A stretch of DNA of 64,000 nucleotides from positions 6,756,495 to 6,820,494 of the forward strand of contig PTEX01000012.1 of assembly GCA_003342815.1 (NCBI GenBank), in the 5' to 3' direction. This document shows positions 28,701-44,700 of the stretch, piece by piece. The first letter of the stretch is position 1. Every line of letters begins with the position of its first letter. The notes beneath the pieces are model-generated. The model saw only the letters and a program-made list of their open reading frames with translations. It did no database searches and had not been told where the DNA came from. The DNA is from Eudromia elegans (Eukaryota > Chordata > Aves > Tinamiformes > Tinamidae). The position numbers were made by a program, and so were the translations under genes.

Positions 28701-31700
28701 GAAAGGAAGGAAACACTCAGCTCCTTATCTTAGCTATTCTCTACTGCTAATGTTCTCTCTTTGGAAGATAATATATTAACCCAGAGTTTATTTTTGTGTA
28801 TACATTTTACTTTGGTTCTATTATTGTATTTCTCACTGTCTGACTTGGTATTTTTCAGAGAATTCTAATTATATCTCCAAATCCATATCTTTTTTTTTTC
28901 TCCCCTCAAACTCTTTCATCTCATTAACAATATAAAGTTTACATTGTACTAAATTTTGGTAGCTATTTGAAGCAACCAGTTCTGATTTTTTCAAAATTAC
29001 ACTGAAGCTGAATTTTTTGATCCTGCTGTCTCCAGTCAGCCAGTGTATATCAGCATATTTCCACTGACTTTGTTAAGTTATAGTAATTTTTGTCAGTTGA
29101 CAGGAACAGCTACTATACACTGATAACTACTATTGATATGTAAGGCAATCATCAACTCCTAGTGGTTAAAAGATGGAGTTATCCCTGTGAAATACACCGC
29201 ATTCTAAAACAGTATTAACATAAATAGTATTAAATAATTTTTTTAGCTATTCCTATTAAGCAAGGACAAATTTCTATTTGTCCTGCTAGCGAGGAAAAAT
29301 GGATAACAATAACAGATAGTTTCATCTGTTTTAATGGTACAAATAACACTTTAATAAGTGCTTTATAAACATAATTAGATTTTGGGGGGAGGGATTTAAT
29401 TAATGTATTTTGTCTATAAAATGTGCTCAGCATTATTGTCTAGCATACGTAGTAGTCTGAATTTTGCCTAATCTTCTTCAGTGTAATTCCATTGAAAATA
29501 GAAGCTTGAAATACATAGGATGAGATTCAGGCCTGAGAACATCAATTTCTGAGTTTCTTATTCTGACTTCTTCTCATACATAACTCAACACATTAAATAT
29601 CACAAGTCAATTCTTGCATGAAGTTTGACTGGTTGACAACACACCTAACTTCAGCTGTTCATCTTTTTTTTACAAAAATATTAGTGGCTGTGTTATTTAC
29701 ACACAAGGGAAATAAATATTTGGCAAAACACAGATGGAAAAATAGTACTTAGTTTAAAAAACATAATGCAAAATGTCAGTACTGTGATGTTTTTGAACTT
29801 AAAACATTTTTTACCAAAACAAAATTGCTATTTAGCAAGCCTACCTGACACTCATAAAGATCTTCACAGTGCAGAACAACAGAAGCATATTCATCTTTTC
29901 GTTGTGTGAAGAATACTCTTAACAAGGTAAAAAAGCAGAGTTACAACTCCGGAAGGATAACCATAATAATTTATACACATTTCCTCTAGAAAATCATCTG
30001 CCAGATGGTTTCTGTAGCTACAGGTGTCAGATCTTGCCAGGTAGCAAGGCCTGGCGTGCCCATGCTCGTTTTCCCAGCCATGTCCTACCTCATTCCTCTC
30101 CCATCCAGGGTGAGTGTTCCAGGTCACTCCAGTCTCACTGGCTGCTCCCGCCAGCCATGCTTGACTTTGCTATGTCCACCCAAGCACCTCTGTGCTATCT
30201 GCTGGCTGTGCCTGGCAAATGTTAACTAGCTCGAATTCAGGTTTTAGCTGTCCATTAAGGAACAAATTCTTTAAAAAAATTGGATTTTCTCCCTTTTCTT
30301 GTTATTATATTACGAATCTTCAAACTGTGCCAAAGGGCTGTTTTTTAAAGGGTGATTGGTGCTGATTTAACAGTATTCTCCAACAGTTTAATTTACTAAC
30401 AGACAGACAGATGCAAGTTAAATTGCAGTCTCAGAGCAGTTTTGTGTTGATTTAGTGTAAAATCATCCTTTGCAAATATGAAGTCATATTAAGGATGTGT
30501 AAATACTGGTTTTTGACCTTGTGAAGAATTTTAGCTTGAAAAACAGCATTTATTTGTGCAGGTTTTTCAGTAAGCAGACAGGGATACAAAGTATAGCACT
30601 TTTCTTACTATATTTTTTCTATGCACACCTATGGAATATGATTCACATCTATTCGCTTCTTACAATTAACAGATGTTGGATGACATCTACTCTGCATAAA
30701 TTCAGTTTTACAACAAACTATACCTGCTCCTGGGACTTAGATTTGGTGCCTTCTTGAATATTCAAACCTATGTGTCAAACATCAATATAGGGGAGTGCCT
30801 CAAAAGCAGAAGAAATCGCAGAGAGCAACAGCTCACTGGTAATACTATGTTAAGACTGTGCAGATGTGTGTGTAGGACTTCATGTGTACCAGTTCTTCCT
30901 CATCTTTCATTTCCTTTTCTTCCTTTTTCACTTTCTCCTCAGTGGATTTCCCACTCTCAGGTAGAGGACTACAAGCTAAATTTTGGCCCAAATTTAGACT
31001 GACACATAAATTCTAAAAACAGTTGCAGATATGTTAACTAGCAGTAGTTAAAATACCACCTCGAAAATACAGAGCTCATATGTCACCTAGAATCAGAGTT
31101 ATTTTAAGCAAAATCCATATTTAAAGTGGTATTGAGTTTTCCCGTGACAGGTAATGTATCACAGATTTTTTTAAAAACTGCACTAAAATTTGGTAGTTAG
31201 ATCCTGAGCAATTGTATTTTAATAATGAACACATATTCTGACTAGCTATGGCAGATTTCTTGGGAAAAGAATCAAGATTTTCCTTTCTTTTTATTATTTT
31301 AATTGGGGTGTTCTAAAACCAGCTACATAAAAATAATTGAGCTTGCTGTATTTTCAGAAAAAAAAAAGTGGCTGATGGAATAAAACACAATAAACAAAAG
31401 TCTTCTACTGCATTTTTCAGTCTAAAAATTCTCACTGTGCACATTTAGTATTGACAGCATATTTTTAACTATGCCATTTGGGATTGTTAGCAAAGATACG
31501 AAGGGTGTGTATGACCAAAGACAAATGTTTTCTCTTTTGATTGTAAAATAAATAGATCTGTCTTTCTTTTGTGTCTCTTTTCGAATAATTAAAATGGTAG
31601 GAGGCATTTATCTGTCTCTAATGGTCATGGTTATTTGCATTATTGCTAATTAACAGCATTAAGTATCTGAGCAGCGGAATTGCTCCTCCAGCACAGAGTA

Positions 31701-34700
31701 AACAGAACTCTAAAACATATCAAATCCAGGAACTGAATACATCCAAGAAGAATGAAAATAACAAGTGTATTCTACTGGTTTTCTGTTATGAAAAGTCCTT
31801 CTGTGAAACCTTTTTTTTGAGTGCTAGAAATGGATGCAAATCTGCAGAAATATGCTCTAGTGTAATGGTCATGGTTTTTGGTTAGTATGCTGCATTAATA
31901 GAAAGAAAGAGTTTGAGTTGTCCTCAGAGAGATGAAACTTGCTGCTATAATCACAAGTGGATTAGAGCTGCAACTACCAAAATGAGTTTCCTGAGAGTAA
32001 ATCAGATGTTAAAGTGCAAGGCACCAGCTGAGACTTGGGCTCATCAACAGAAAACAGAAGGAGCTATACCCATTAGCAATGGATTGCATTCATAAAAATA
32101 AGCATTTTGCAGCTATAATAAAGAGAAAAAAAAATGGGAAGAATATCATATGCTGTAGAAAGCCAAACAATTAAATAGAATATAGCTCATTATTGAAAGC
32201 CAATTTTCATTTTAGCTTCACTCTAGAATCTAAAGAACTAAAACTAAATATTGATCTTCATCCTCAAATGAACTTATATTTTTATAAATGTAAATTTTCA
32301 AAATTGTAAGCTTCATTGAAGTTGAAGCTCTTTCCATTTCCCTAAACTTATATAGGCATAAATGTACTTTAGATCTGTACCAAAATATAAAAAATCAAAT
32401 CTTGTAAGAAAAGTAGTACTCTCCTTCCTTCAAGGTATTTCCTTCCTTTTGATACTGTTTACAAAAGGATTCTAGGCAAGATTTCCTTTAATTATGGCCC
32501 TTTCATTGTTAAATGTAAGGAACATTATCTCAAAAACAGTGATAAAATACAGCTGTGACAGATTAGGGATATCAAAAAGTTAATTTTAAAAGATCTAGCA
32601 CAACTGATATTAAAACAATTTTTTTTTTTTTGTGACATTTCACTCAGAACATTGTTTTCAAAGTTACTTGGGAATTCTGGGACATGTTTTGGCCTAGAGC
32701 CACATACAAAAATTGAATACTAGTTAAAACATCTCTGGGGATTTTTTCTTTTTTTTTTTCCTTTCTGTAAAATGTTTTATTATCTGTACCTCAAGATGCC
32801 AAGCTAGGTTTCTTTACCTAGTGTTATCAGAGCTACATACATTAAGTGGCTCATCAGCTTCCCCTTTCGAAGTTATCAGTACTATTTTTAAGAGTCAAGA
32901 GTAAGATCTAGCTAATTCACAAAGCATGAAAGGTTTTAAATCAGATGTTAGATGCACTTATTAGAACAGCCATCCGCTTCCTGCAAATGTTACTTAGCAG
33001 CAATATAACCAACGCTTGGTCTACTAAGAACATGTTGATTTTTGATTTCTGCAATGATACATTCTAGATAAGGCATCAGTGATGAGAACTTTCATTTCTA
33101 AGCAATTCATATTTGTCTGTGAGAACCAGTTCCCCACACAGATCGTAGCCTGGACGGTATCTATTGCTCAGCAGGAACATTTCTTGTCCCTCATAAAATG
33201 CTGTTTACCTGCACACATGTATTTCTGTGGCTTTCCCGGGGAAGACGATGTCTAATGCTTAGCAATATGTAGTAAAGAATATGCTACAGCTATCTTCACA
33301 TTTTTCCTTCTTTCTGGGGTTGAATTTGTCTGCTTCTGGGAAATACTTCCAATGTCTTCTCAATCACTGTTATACTCACAATAAATGTTTGAAAATACCT
33401 CTTGTCAAATAGGAAACTGGCATTTTATATAGGATCCTGACTAATGTGAATAGAAATGGAGACGATACTGAATGTAAATTCTCTATTACTTGCAAGCACA
33501 GAATTTGACAGAAACAAACCTATAGTAGATTTCTTCACAGTTCTAGTCCTACTAAATGCAAGATTCTAACAGCTAGGCAGGACATATTTAGTACCTTGCA
33601 ATTGCCAGCAGTTTGAAAAATATAGCATCTAACACTTTTTTTTTTTTAATCAATGTAATTAAAGTAATTTGCCTCTTGATCTTGTTTTTACATATTGAGC
33701 AGCCCTGAGCACAGCTATGTTTGTAAAAGGGAACCCTTTCATTTTCACATGAATCCCAGTCGATATTATGTTCTCTGCATGCCTAATACAGGATTACTCT
33801 TCACAATTCAGATCTGCTCACCTGTGTACCAGCTGTGTAACTCTAGTGTCCTCAGGACTGGTGTACACCTCTCTGTGGTACATACACTCTTATGAGAATA
33901 AAGAGAAACCTGATTTCAGTGTGCCTGCTAGTAGGAGGTTTGTTTTCCTGCTTCAAAGAAGCACCTCTTCATATACTTACAATTCATTACAGTCACAAAA
34001 ATGATCATTAGCATGGGTTAGGAATCTTCACAAAGCATTTCCTAATTTGGAGCTTTAAATCATCTGCAGAATTAATGAAGTGATTCAACCTGGTTGTTGT
34101 GAAATGGAAGGGCTACTTGTTTTTACTGCAATACCTACTCTGAGAGTTAGTACACTAAGGAAACATCACACGCATTCTTTTCTAGCCCATCCATCTTCTC
34201 TACGATATTAAAGGAAGACAGAATTTATTAGCTAGAATATTCTTAGGTAGAAACATATTTTGCATTATCATTTTAACACCATAATACCTCAGAAAGTAGG
34301 GAGTAATGAAAAATAACTGCTAACACTTGGTGCACTAAATCAGAAAATATTTATTTATTTCACAAATATTGTGTATATTTAGGTAACATCAAACTCAGTG
34401 CTACTTGTCCTTGGCACAGTCATTTTACACATAGTTTTAAGGAAAAATTAAAAGTCCAGAACCAACTATATTAAAGACTAAAGTTTAATCTGTTAATTAG
34501 CAAAATAGTTGTGTTCCCCCAGAATATGTCCAGAATATGTCATGATGTCCAGATGACAACAGCTAATGAAACATCCTTGATGGAGAGGATTGAGTCAATG
34601 AAAGAAGATCAAAACCAGAATGATCTCAGGGATAATTTACACCACAGAATGCTAAAAATATGGCTTATGAGATCTACGGAGCCTGGAGTTTAATTGGAAA

Positions 34701-35398
34701 GCAGAAGATATTTAAGACGAAGATTAAAAATGAAATTACAATCATTGACTTAATACCTTGTAGTCTGATTTCAGATGTGTTAAAGACATTAGAACAAATT
34801 ATGAAAGGAAGAATTCCTAACTAGAGAAAAAATAGATCAACATCTTGTAGAGCATGAATAGAAGTAGGTTATGATAAATTAATCTCTGTTCTTACTTCAA
34901 GATAGCTATTTTTTAAGCAAAATAAATGCAATAAATCTGTCTGAATGATAGAATAGAGAATCTCGTTATTGTTTTAATGGTAGGAAATAAGACATAGTGT
35001 AATGTAAAATCATAAAATGGTTAAGAAATTATTAGGATGAATGCAAGCAGATCTAAGAGAATTTTCTAGTTAAGTTGAAGTTCTCTTGAGTGTCAAGTCC
35101 AGTTTCTGTGACTTAAGTAGAGGAGAAACTTCCAGATGGAAAGAGGTAAACCTAAAGCCCAGTATTTTTCAGAAAGCATGGCAAAATCTTTTTTCAAGAA
35201 AGCCTTTCAATGACATCAAAGCAAATATTTGCAAAACAAACGTCTCATACATAGTATCTGCTAAATCAGGCAAAGAAAGACATAAGAAGTTACTGAATCA
35301 ATCAAAATAATTATCTAATCCAGATCCAAGAAGAATATTTATATCTGGAAAAAAAGAGACAAGCTCAAGTGTAAATATGGGCCAAAAACTAATGTATA

Positions 35399-35435
35399 AT
35401 GCAAAATAATTTGCAGAGAGATGCAAAATAATTTG
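35399..35435. repeat. 15-bp direct repeat with 22-bp period
   Basis: ATGCAAAATAATTTG occurs at 35399-35413 and again at 35421-35435. Confidence 0.9.
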
Positions 35436-36544
35436 GGAAAAGTAGGTAGAGTCTGGCAATATCAAATGTAAAAATACATTGTAAAAAATTCATTGATAGC
35501 TATTATTATAAATCTAAGCAATAGAATTCATTCATTCATTTCTGAAGGTACAAAACAGTCCAGTCCCTCTCCAGAATGATTTGTAGATAATATCTTCCTA
35601 CATTGTGCACTATAGTTATAGGCAGACTGAAATATAGCCAGGTAGAGTTAAGGAAAATGAAATCCAAAATCATGCTGATTTACCTTTACTACTTCTACAA
35701 ATCTCTTTCAGGGCTGCATTAAACTTCAGACTATCTATTGCATAGGAGCATGCTGGACACAAGCATCTTTACTCCACATTTTCTTTCCCACATTGTGATA
35801 GAAGAAGCAGATTTCTGTGTATAAGTATTGGCTTTGAACTAACCACACATAAGTAATATCTAAGCAAAGTCTTTCTGTCAATGGTTCAGTCTTGTCACTA
35901 GGCATGTTGTTAGAGTACCAGAACAGGACCTCATCACCTTGCATGAAAAACAGACATAAAAACTCAACCAATCAGCCTACTCTGAAGGTTAAACAAAGCT
36001 GCATCACCTTCAGGAAGCATCTGAAAAGACTTCTGTCTCCAGCACACATTGTTTCTTTACAAATTACTAGAATTTGCCTTTCCTTTGAGGCAAGATCTGA
36101 CACAGATATCATGTCATAGAGTGGCATCAGCACTTCTATCCCACCCTGGGTAGGTAGCATTTTAAAGCAGGATAAATTATGAAGTAAAAGTGTACAGAGT
36201 TGTCCTGAACAAGTTTTAGAGCAAAGAAAATTAGCAAAATGAAACTGATGAATTGATCTATTTGATCTATTTGATTTACCTGGAATCTCTTTATTTTCTT
36301 GAATAAAAATTTTGTGTTAAAACCATAATAATCAAGAATTTTGTACTAAAATTTCTGAGATGTCAGAACCAGAGCAAACTAAAATTCTAAAGTAGTATGA
36401 TCTGCTGCCTGTAATGACTTCATAATACAGGTTGTGAAGGACTGCAAGCAAAAGAAGTAAGTTGTTATAACTGTGATCTGATTATCCATCACCAGAAAGA
36501 GTCAACAACAATGGAAAACCAAGCAAAACTGTCCCTTTGAGAAT

Positions 36545-36645
36545 CGCATATATAATATAACATAAAATAGAATATATAGAATAGAAATATATAGAATTAT
36601 GTATATTTATTATATAAACAGAATATAAATATAGAATAATATTCG
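36545..36645. repeat. Imperfect ATATAGAATA minisatellite-like tract
   Basis: About 100 bases of AT-only or nearly AT-only DNA in which AATATAGAATA-like units recur with variation. No other repeat family is recognisable. Confidence 0.75.
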
Positions 36646-38730
36646 GATTAGATGATCATCCAGCAGTTGACAAGGCTATTCACCCCGAGAAGATTGCAAA
36701 ATGAGCCTTCAGCTGTTTAAGGAATACTCTGCATATAACTTTATGGAGAAGCTATTATATTTCATTGCACCATATGGCAGTAAGGCAAAGGATAAGATAT
36801 GGAAATCCAGTCAGGCAGAGGGAAAAATTAAAGAAGGAATAGTAAGCGCATGGTGTCATCGTGAATACCTCTATGTTAAGAAACATTTTGAATGCTTGCT
36901 ATCCATGCTGATACAAAGCCAGGTTAGCACAGTTCTTAAATTTGATGGATTTTTTGCATATCTGTCAAGTCCCATTTTCCTGTGGCAGCCAGCTCTGGTT
37001 TTTCATTATCACTGCTCTCGAGATGCTGATATGAAGTTGCTGGACTAGGATTTTTCATCTTCCTCTTCTCCTGTCTTTTCTCTCCCTTCTCTCCCCTCCT
37101 CCCTCCAGCATCAGCAACTGCCTTTCATCCACCAGCCTTGTACTCGGTTCTACAAGGATATGTTGGAAATGTCCTTTCCAACAAGTATGCTTTTACGATT
37201 GTCACCTACATGTGAAAATGGCATGTTACACTTTAGAGGATTTCAGCTTTTAAAATTAAATAGTTAGACATTTGCCAAGTCTTTCTTGCTCAACAAAACT
37301 AATTTTTAGTATTCAAAATTACACTTGCAAATATTGAGGCCTTCATCACACATGTGAGTAGTGAATCCACAGCCTAAATCTTGATTACCAGTGAATAGAA
37401 ATTTTGTTCATGAAAACAACAACATTTTCATTCATAATATTAAGAATATTTACAAACTGTATACAAAATACATTTGGGTCAATTTCTTCCAGATATGCGT
37501 ACTGAACTGCAACTTCCTACAGTGGAAGAACCGAGTTAGCAAATATGCCTAAGCAAGATCAAAGTTCCCTTTCTGTGAGGTAGAGTTCCTTGTTGATGGC
37601 ATTGTAATTAATAAATGTATTATACATATTACAATCGTGCCCAAAACCCAAAAGTCAATCCTCAGCCAGCAAAGCTTCAATTCATGCTGAAGGATTTAAT
37701 CATGCTCACTCATGTGAAAGACAGAAGATGACACAGTATATAAGCTGAGTGTCAGTGGTGCCAAAAGGCATATATTTTGTCAATTCTCAAGTTGCTCAAA
37801 TTCCTTCAAATACAGATTTAATGGAAAAAAATAGAGAAATAAGAAGACTTGGGATGTAAAGAAAAGTTATACTGAGAAACAACAAGTTCAATAAATTGAA
37901 CACAGAAAGTATTAGCATAAAGCAATCAGATGATCTGTATCATAACACATCCAGAAAATGGGGTACTGGATTTATTTTCACACTGAAAATTATGACCATG
38001 ATTCATTCAAACATCTAAACATTTGAGCAGCCTTACAGAAATCATCTCATGATTAATAAGACCTGTCAAATGAAGCCTGTGCGAAGGCGCTTTGATGAAT
38101 CAGATGGCATGTGTGATAAAATAAGGAAGATTGGGTAAAAGAAAGTAGGTAGGAAGCAGGGGAAGGGAAGGTGGAAATGAAGGGATGGATGGAGAGAGAG
38201 AAGAAAAGAGCTAAATAAGACACTGATCCTGCTGATAGGATCTTTTGAGTCTGTCTTCTTTAAGCAAGAGTGGAACTTCTACATGGGGCAAATCTTGCCT
38301 AGGGGTTTTTATTCATAATGTCTGTAGCGGCACAATCCAGATTTTCCCCTCATAAGATTTACAAGAACAAGATTTCAAAGGCTATTTTGACAGCCCAAAC
38401 TATGTATTTTTTACGGTTTGGAGATTTGCCAGTTCCTAAGATGGAGCACTAAATTCAGGGATTACCTCACCAGTGCTGACAAGCAGCCAAAACAGTTGGT
38501 AGGAAGCCACTTTATGGTTGCAAAACATCTTTAAGATGAGGAAGGAGAGTAATTTTTAAATCTGGAACAAAACAAGTCCTTTTCTAATTTGGAAGTACTT
38601 ATGCACCTGAATTTTGTTTTGGCCATGATGCCTGATTTGAAAGAAAATAGGGACTCCAAGTTTTTTCTTGGTTCTTCTTTTTTAAATGAAAACAAAAAGA
38701 ATCCAGGATTTGTTAGTGATTTTTCTACGC

Positions 38731-38757
38731 TTTTGTTTTTGTTTTTGTTTTTTTTTC
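38731..38757. repeat. (TTTTTG)n microsatellite
   Basis: Three TTTTTG-like units followed by a T run. Confidence 0.8.
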
Positions 38758-41700
38758 TGAGCATTTAAGGAGCTCTTTTTCAGTACCAGGAAATGTTACC
38801 AGGATGTACATAAACACAGCAGTCACACATAGGAAAAATCACTTTGGGTAATGCTAGCAATAACACATTAAGAGCAGGGAGTTTATCATGCTTCATACTC
38901 TGAAATAGGAACCTGGGATCCATGATAGCTTTCTGCTACCCTCTTTTCAGACTGATATGTCTTTACTTATTTTGGTATACGAAATGATTAGTTTATCAAA
39001 AGTCAACTGGTTTGTTCAACGCATGCAACCATCCTGCATCCTATGCCTATAAAATGTTTTGAACTTCTGATAGACACTTAATAAAGAATAAATAATCGCT
39101 CCATTGACCATGGGTAATTGGGGAATGGGAAGTAGTGAGAGAGCTGTGGCCCATGAGAATGCTTATTTGCTCTCAAATCTGTGACAGGATGCATTAGAGT
39201 GTGGAGGTAGCCTCCGAAGAGTGATTGCTCCTGGCTTCCCGAAGCTGGTGTGTCAGCTTTGCCTGGCTGGGTTGTGGCCAACCATCTGTCAACAGCACTT
39301 GCCTTGTTTAGCCTAGCAAAACAAAAGCTGAGAGGGAATACAGTTGCTCTCTATAAATTCTTTGGGGATAAACATGAGAGAGGGAAAAGAGCGCTTTAAT
39401 CTAAAGGGCAATGCTGGCATAGAAACTAATATAAGGCAGCTATGGATAAATTGCAGTTAGTTAGAATTTAGAAGGTTTTTCAGCAAAATGCGGTTGCTAA
39501 GTAGCCTCCCTATAGGTGCAAGTGGTGTTAAACAGATCCAAGATGCTCTCAGATGGAATTTAATCCATTCATTAAAAGAATATTATGACAATATCATTTT
39601 CAAAATTGAAGTGCAATGCAGAGGCTTTCCTCTGGACCATTCCTCCAGTCACAATGCAAGCTCATCAAAAAGCTTGTGAAATAGTGTTATCTAATCTGCA
39701 CCAAAAAACCTATTCATTCACTACCCATGACTGTTTCCACCCAGTGTCACACAACTCCTGACTTTGCAAAGTCATACAGATATTAGTTTTGTAACAGTGA
39801 TAATTGTATCCTTTTCTGAACATATAGCTTTGAACTTTACATAATCTGTCTTAGCACAAGTTTTGGAAGCAGCTGAAGAAAACAAAAGTGACTATTTGCT
39901 TCCCAAGCATGAGATGTGTCAGGTAAGTGGGATTCCAGTTTTCCTTCCCCACTTAGCAATGTTGTCACGAGAAAATGAATGCTACACTTAATGCAGATTT
40001 TTTTGAGTCTTTAGAGGAGCTTCTGTGTCATATGAACAAGAAATATCTGCAGCATGATCCAATATAATGCCTACACGGCCTAGAGGGAAGATGTGCATTC
40101 CATTAATTTCTCTTTTTTTAGCGGTGTGAGAGTCCTCCTGCTGGATCTTTGGGTAAAGTTAGATTTCATAAAGACATAACACTATTCTTGAAGGAGGCAG
40201 CAGCATCCAGTTAAATTTTGGTGGAGATAGTACTGAGTGCAGAAAGATAACTCAGGCCAGCAAATCCCGGGCCAACTTAACTAACACTCCAGTGACACTG
40301 GCTCTTCAAAATCTAAGTTTCAGTTAATGATTCTCTTTATCTATCAAATCAAACATTTATTAGAAAAGTCTTCAAACATCCTCCTGCTTTTTATTTTTTC
40401 AGGTAACACAAAATATTTACACTTTTGACACCAATAAGATTCCAGATGGAACTGATAAAATAAAAACAATGACATAGAATTGGACTGAAGTACTTTCAGA
40501 TATGAGTATCCAGCATGCTTTTGTGTCAGGATGCTTCCAATGTTTACTATTGATTTTCACCAATGAATCACAAAAATGTTGCAACTAAGCACTGTAGACT
40601 GCACGGACTCCAGAAGAGTTGGAAACTGGATTCATTGACCACTCCATACTTGAAAATAAGTAGTTTTGAATTTGTCTTTGAGTTCCAATTTGTATTTGGA
40701 AATCTTACAGAAATCAGTTTTTGTAGTTTTAATTAATAGAGACCTATCTATATTTAGTAAAGCTTAAAATATGAGTTAGAAAATGTGCTTAACGGGACTA
40801 ATGGTGTTATGTGGAGACAGCTGAAAAGTTCTGACATTTTAAAGTGACTGATGAAAAGGTCAAAATAATCTTCAGAATTGTCATGTGAATCCTACTGTTA
40901 ACTAGCTGCAGATCTCAGAAAAATGCCTTTGCTCTTTGCCTTTGCCCAGATTTTGCAAATGTCCGCTGTTAACGAATACTAATTTTTTTGCATGTTCAGT
41001 TGTAAAGGAATTTGAAAATTATTCTCCCTGAATAAAGTAAAGTAAAATGTCCTGTTTGGAAATACCATCTTTTAAAATAATCGAAATGCAGACGACAGGA
41101 TGCTTAACTCTTACTAAAAATGTTACCCAATTACCAACATCACATACTTTACATAGCCCAAGACATATCAGAATAGCTAGAAAAAAAGTACTGTTGACAG
41201 ATCTTCCTTCTTTAAAATGGACAATATTTTATATGGTCATCAAATAGTTAAGATAGTTGTCATTCTACGTTATGTTATATTTAACCCATATGTACAAGCC
41301 GCATACCCACAGGAAACTGGAAGGCAAAAATGCTGTTGCTCAGCAACAAGAAACTGGCAAAACCTCAAATACTCCACATTTTCAACAGAAAATGCCTCTC
41401 TGAGCTCGGCAATCAATAGTGCTTCATGCAAAGGAAATGCCCAGTTTATCATAGTTGCCATCTAACAACACCTCAAGTGTGTTTATGGCTGAGAGACATA
41501 AAAACATATCTGAATTCTAACAGTTTGAATAATGTATTGAAATTTTCTCCATATTTTGTGTCTGAAAGCCCATTATGAATGAATGAATTTGTTATTTGTA
41601 GGTATTCCGTGAATAATTTATGGCAACAAATGTCACTCCCTAGGTTATTGAGGAGAATGAGTCTATCTATTTGCTAGCTAGGCTGTGCATAGACCACTCA

Positions 41701-44700
41701 AATCTCTGCAAAAACAAAACCTAAATTATGTCTTCTTCTTCTCTGATCTAACATCCTCTTCCTCTATGGTTCTTCGTAATTTGCCTTGTTTTTGCACATA
41801 TGCAATCTTAAGCCCTGGATTTTATTTCTTCTGCTACACCTGTCTTTTTTACTCCAATTGAGTTTTCCTTTAAGATCTCTCTCTGGCCTTCTGTAATTGC
41901 AGTTCTCCTATAGGGAAGCCCTAATATCAGTTGAGAAGCTGAATTGTCCATGATCCCACCCCAAATGCAGCAAGCTTCCAGGCAGAGAGCTTCCTACCCT
42001 GCGGACACAGGCACAGAGGCACAGCAGAGCCAAGATCATGGCTTCCAGTCCTGGAATATACGATGGAAATATGACTTGCGGCCAGGAACTGAAAATACCG
42101 TAGCATTGAAAACTTCATTAGCCAGGAGGGCTTCATGATTTTACAGAAGGACTTACACTCTGGAGCTACCTCTTTTCTTCATGAGACACTAACCGAATAA
42201 TTTAGACATTAATTAAGAAATACAAAGTCAGATGAGACTAATCACCTCCAATATACTGATTTGCATAACAGTTCACAGGGATTAAATAATTTTTACATCA
42301 TAGTGTACTTGAATAAGAACATTTATTTTGAAAAAAGAAAAAAAAAGAATTCAACATGTTAATTACTGATGAAACAGAATTGCAACTATTGGAAAAGATT
42401 TTAGAAACTTTCAGCTCTGAGGCTGAAATTTCAAGTCTTAGGATAAGAAATATTTTTTTCAGAGATCTTCCTGGAAAATTATAACAAGAGAGAATGAACT
42501 TTTATGAAATATTCAAATGGTTAAACACAGCTTCTTAATCTTTAATCTATTTATACTGAGATATGTTACCTATTTTTAGATGTATCTGTAGGTATTTAAT
42601 TTAATTTAATCTAATTTAATTCCAGAATAGGGGGAAAGTTATATCACTGAAAGGACAAACATAAACTATCCATTACACTGAGATCTCTAGGCCATAAATA
42701 TAAGCATTTAATATAGCCAATGTCAACCAAGAACAAATTAAAACAAATAAGAATAATAGAAGGTTGACCTTGTGGGGTTTATGTTTTAGCATTATGCAGT
42801 ATGGCCCTAATAAATATATTATTGTTAGAAATACACCTTCCTCCCTCTGTCTCGGAAAACATAAGATTTCCAAGTCATTCAAATTTCAATCATTTAAGTA
42901 TTAATATTAGTGATAGTATTATCCATTTAAAATAAATGTTATGCAGTTATAAATCAAGCACATTCCATAAATCTACAGGTAAAATACACTACAACATAGT
43001 ATAACATTTGGTACCTTCACAAATTGTCTAGAAAGAGCACAAGCCAAATGCAGGATGCTACCCAAATTAGCTCTTCCTGTGCCTTCATACTTCCTAAAGT
43101 TAAACAAAAGTCTTTTTTCCTTGCTTTTACATTTCAAGTATTTATACAAAAGACTTTGGAAGCTTTTTGATTTCTTTCACTGGAGCAAAATTCCATCAAT
43201 CTTGGAAAAATTAACTTCTGATTCTGTATTACCCAAAGAGACTAGGCCACAAAAAACAGCTATTAAAAAAACCTCTGAGGTTATTTTTATTTGCTTTGTG
43301 GAATGTGTGCTTTTATGGGCATTTTAAGTCATATTTTCTAGCTCTTATCTGTAGCTATAAGGACAAGATGCTTATTAAAGAAAACACACAGAAAAACTTT
43401 GCAGACGAAATTCTCACTTGACTATACAATTTTAGGATATTGTTCTTAAAGAAAGAACATTCCTTCAGAAAAGTGATGAACATAGCAAATTTGTGATTAA
43501 ACCATAAGATATGGCATAGATACGACTTAAGGAAAGCACTCAAACCTGACCTTGAAGTAATCCTGCTTCAGGCTTTCAATGATAAAATGTTAAACAGTGA
43601 TTTGAACGAGAGTGAACAAGCCAGAATAAATCCAAGCGAAGTTTAAAGAGAACTTTACAAGATAAAATACTGACTCCTTTGAAAGCAATGCACAACTCCT
43701 GTAGATAATTGATTTTAATTCTTCACTCACTATATTTTTCACTAATTTGGAAATCTGTCTTTTCTATCTTATTTTTCAGTTTTGTTCCTCTTATTTATCT
43801 GCTAATATTGCCACTCATTTTTTCATACAAAGCTCTATTCTTATAGACTACATGAGAACATCCTTTAATCAATGTTTAATTTTTACAGTTTATCCTTAAG
43901 ATTAAAAATAAATATAATGTAATACATACAATACTTTTTTTATTGTAGTATTTTATCTTTCTTACCTATTTTACTTTTGTGATCTTTACTCATTTAGTAC
44001 CCAAGCAACTCACAACGTATAACTGTTCCCAACAACCTTAGTTAAGTACAGCAGTAATATTACAATTTAACAGTGCAGAACTAAAGCAGATAAAAAAATA
44101 AGAACTAAATACAATACAGGATTTGAACACATTATGTTAGACAATATGTTCAAGAATACACCACCAAATTTCTGATGTCTGAAAATGAAAGACGGATCTT
44201 GAACTGAGTACCACATCTCCTTAAAGTTCTCTTTAAGGAGACACCTTAAACAGGCTTCTACAGAAAAGTTGGAATATATTTTCACCCAGCTGTCAAATGA
44301 GGTATAAAGTGGCATCTTCAGTGGTGGCTTTTGTGAACTTGAAATACCTTAGCTGGAAGAGGAGAATTAACCTGAAGTTTTAGCTACCATTCAGTGCTCT
44401 AAGCCCTAGCCTACTGTATAAAAAGGGGCAGCACTTGCCCGATATGTTGTAAAAGGGAGGGTCAATCATCACTGGATCCTCAGTAGAACTGACTCTATCA
44501 GTTTGCATTGTAGTGAAAACACGTACCAGATCAAAATTATCAAAGCAAATGGTTGAAAGAAGTGTCATCATTGACTTCAGAGAGAAAGTGCTTATCCACA
44601 GACTTCCATTCTCCACCTCTCCTTTCTGTTTTTGAACAGTAAATACATCTATTTAAGTAATAGTTCAAAGAATAACTGCAATAATAAAAACTGTAATAAA

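Larger units (their letters stand above)
24698..36544. other. Intergenic, AT-rich, no gene seen
   Basis: Long stretch without a recognisable gene, RNA or repeat family. Poly-A tracts of about 17 bases sit at about 27160-27176 and 27630-27646, pointing left to right, but with no LINE or processed-gene body beside them that I can see. A slightly GC-richer patch at 30000-30230 is unexplained. Confidence 0.6.
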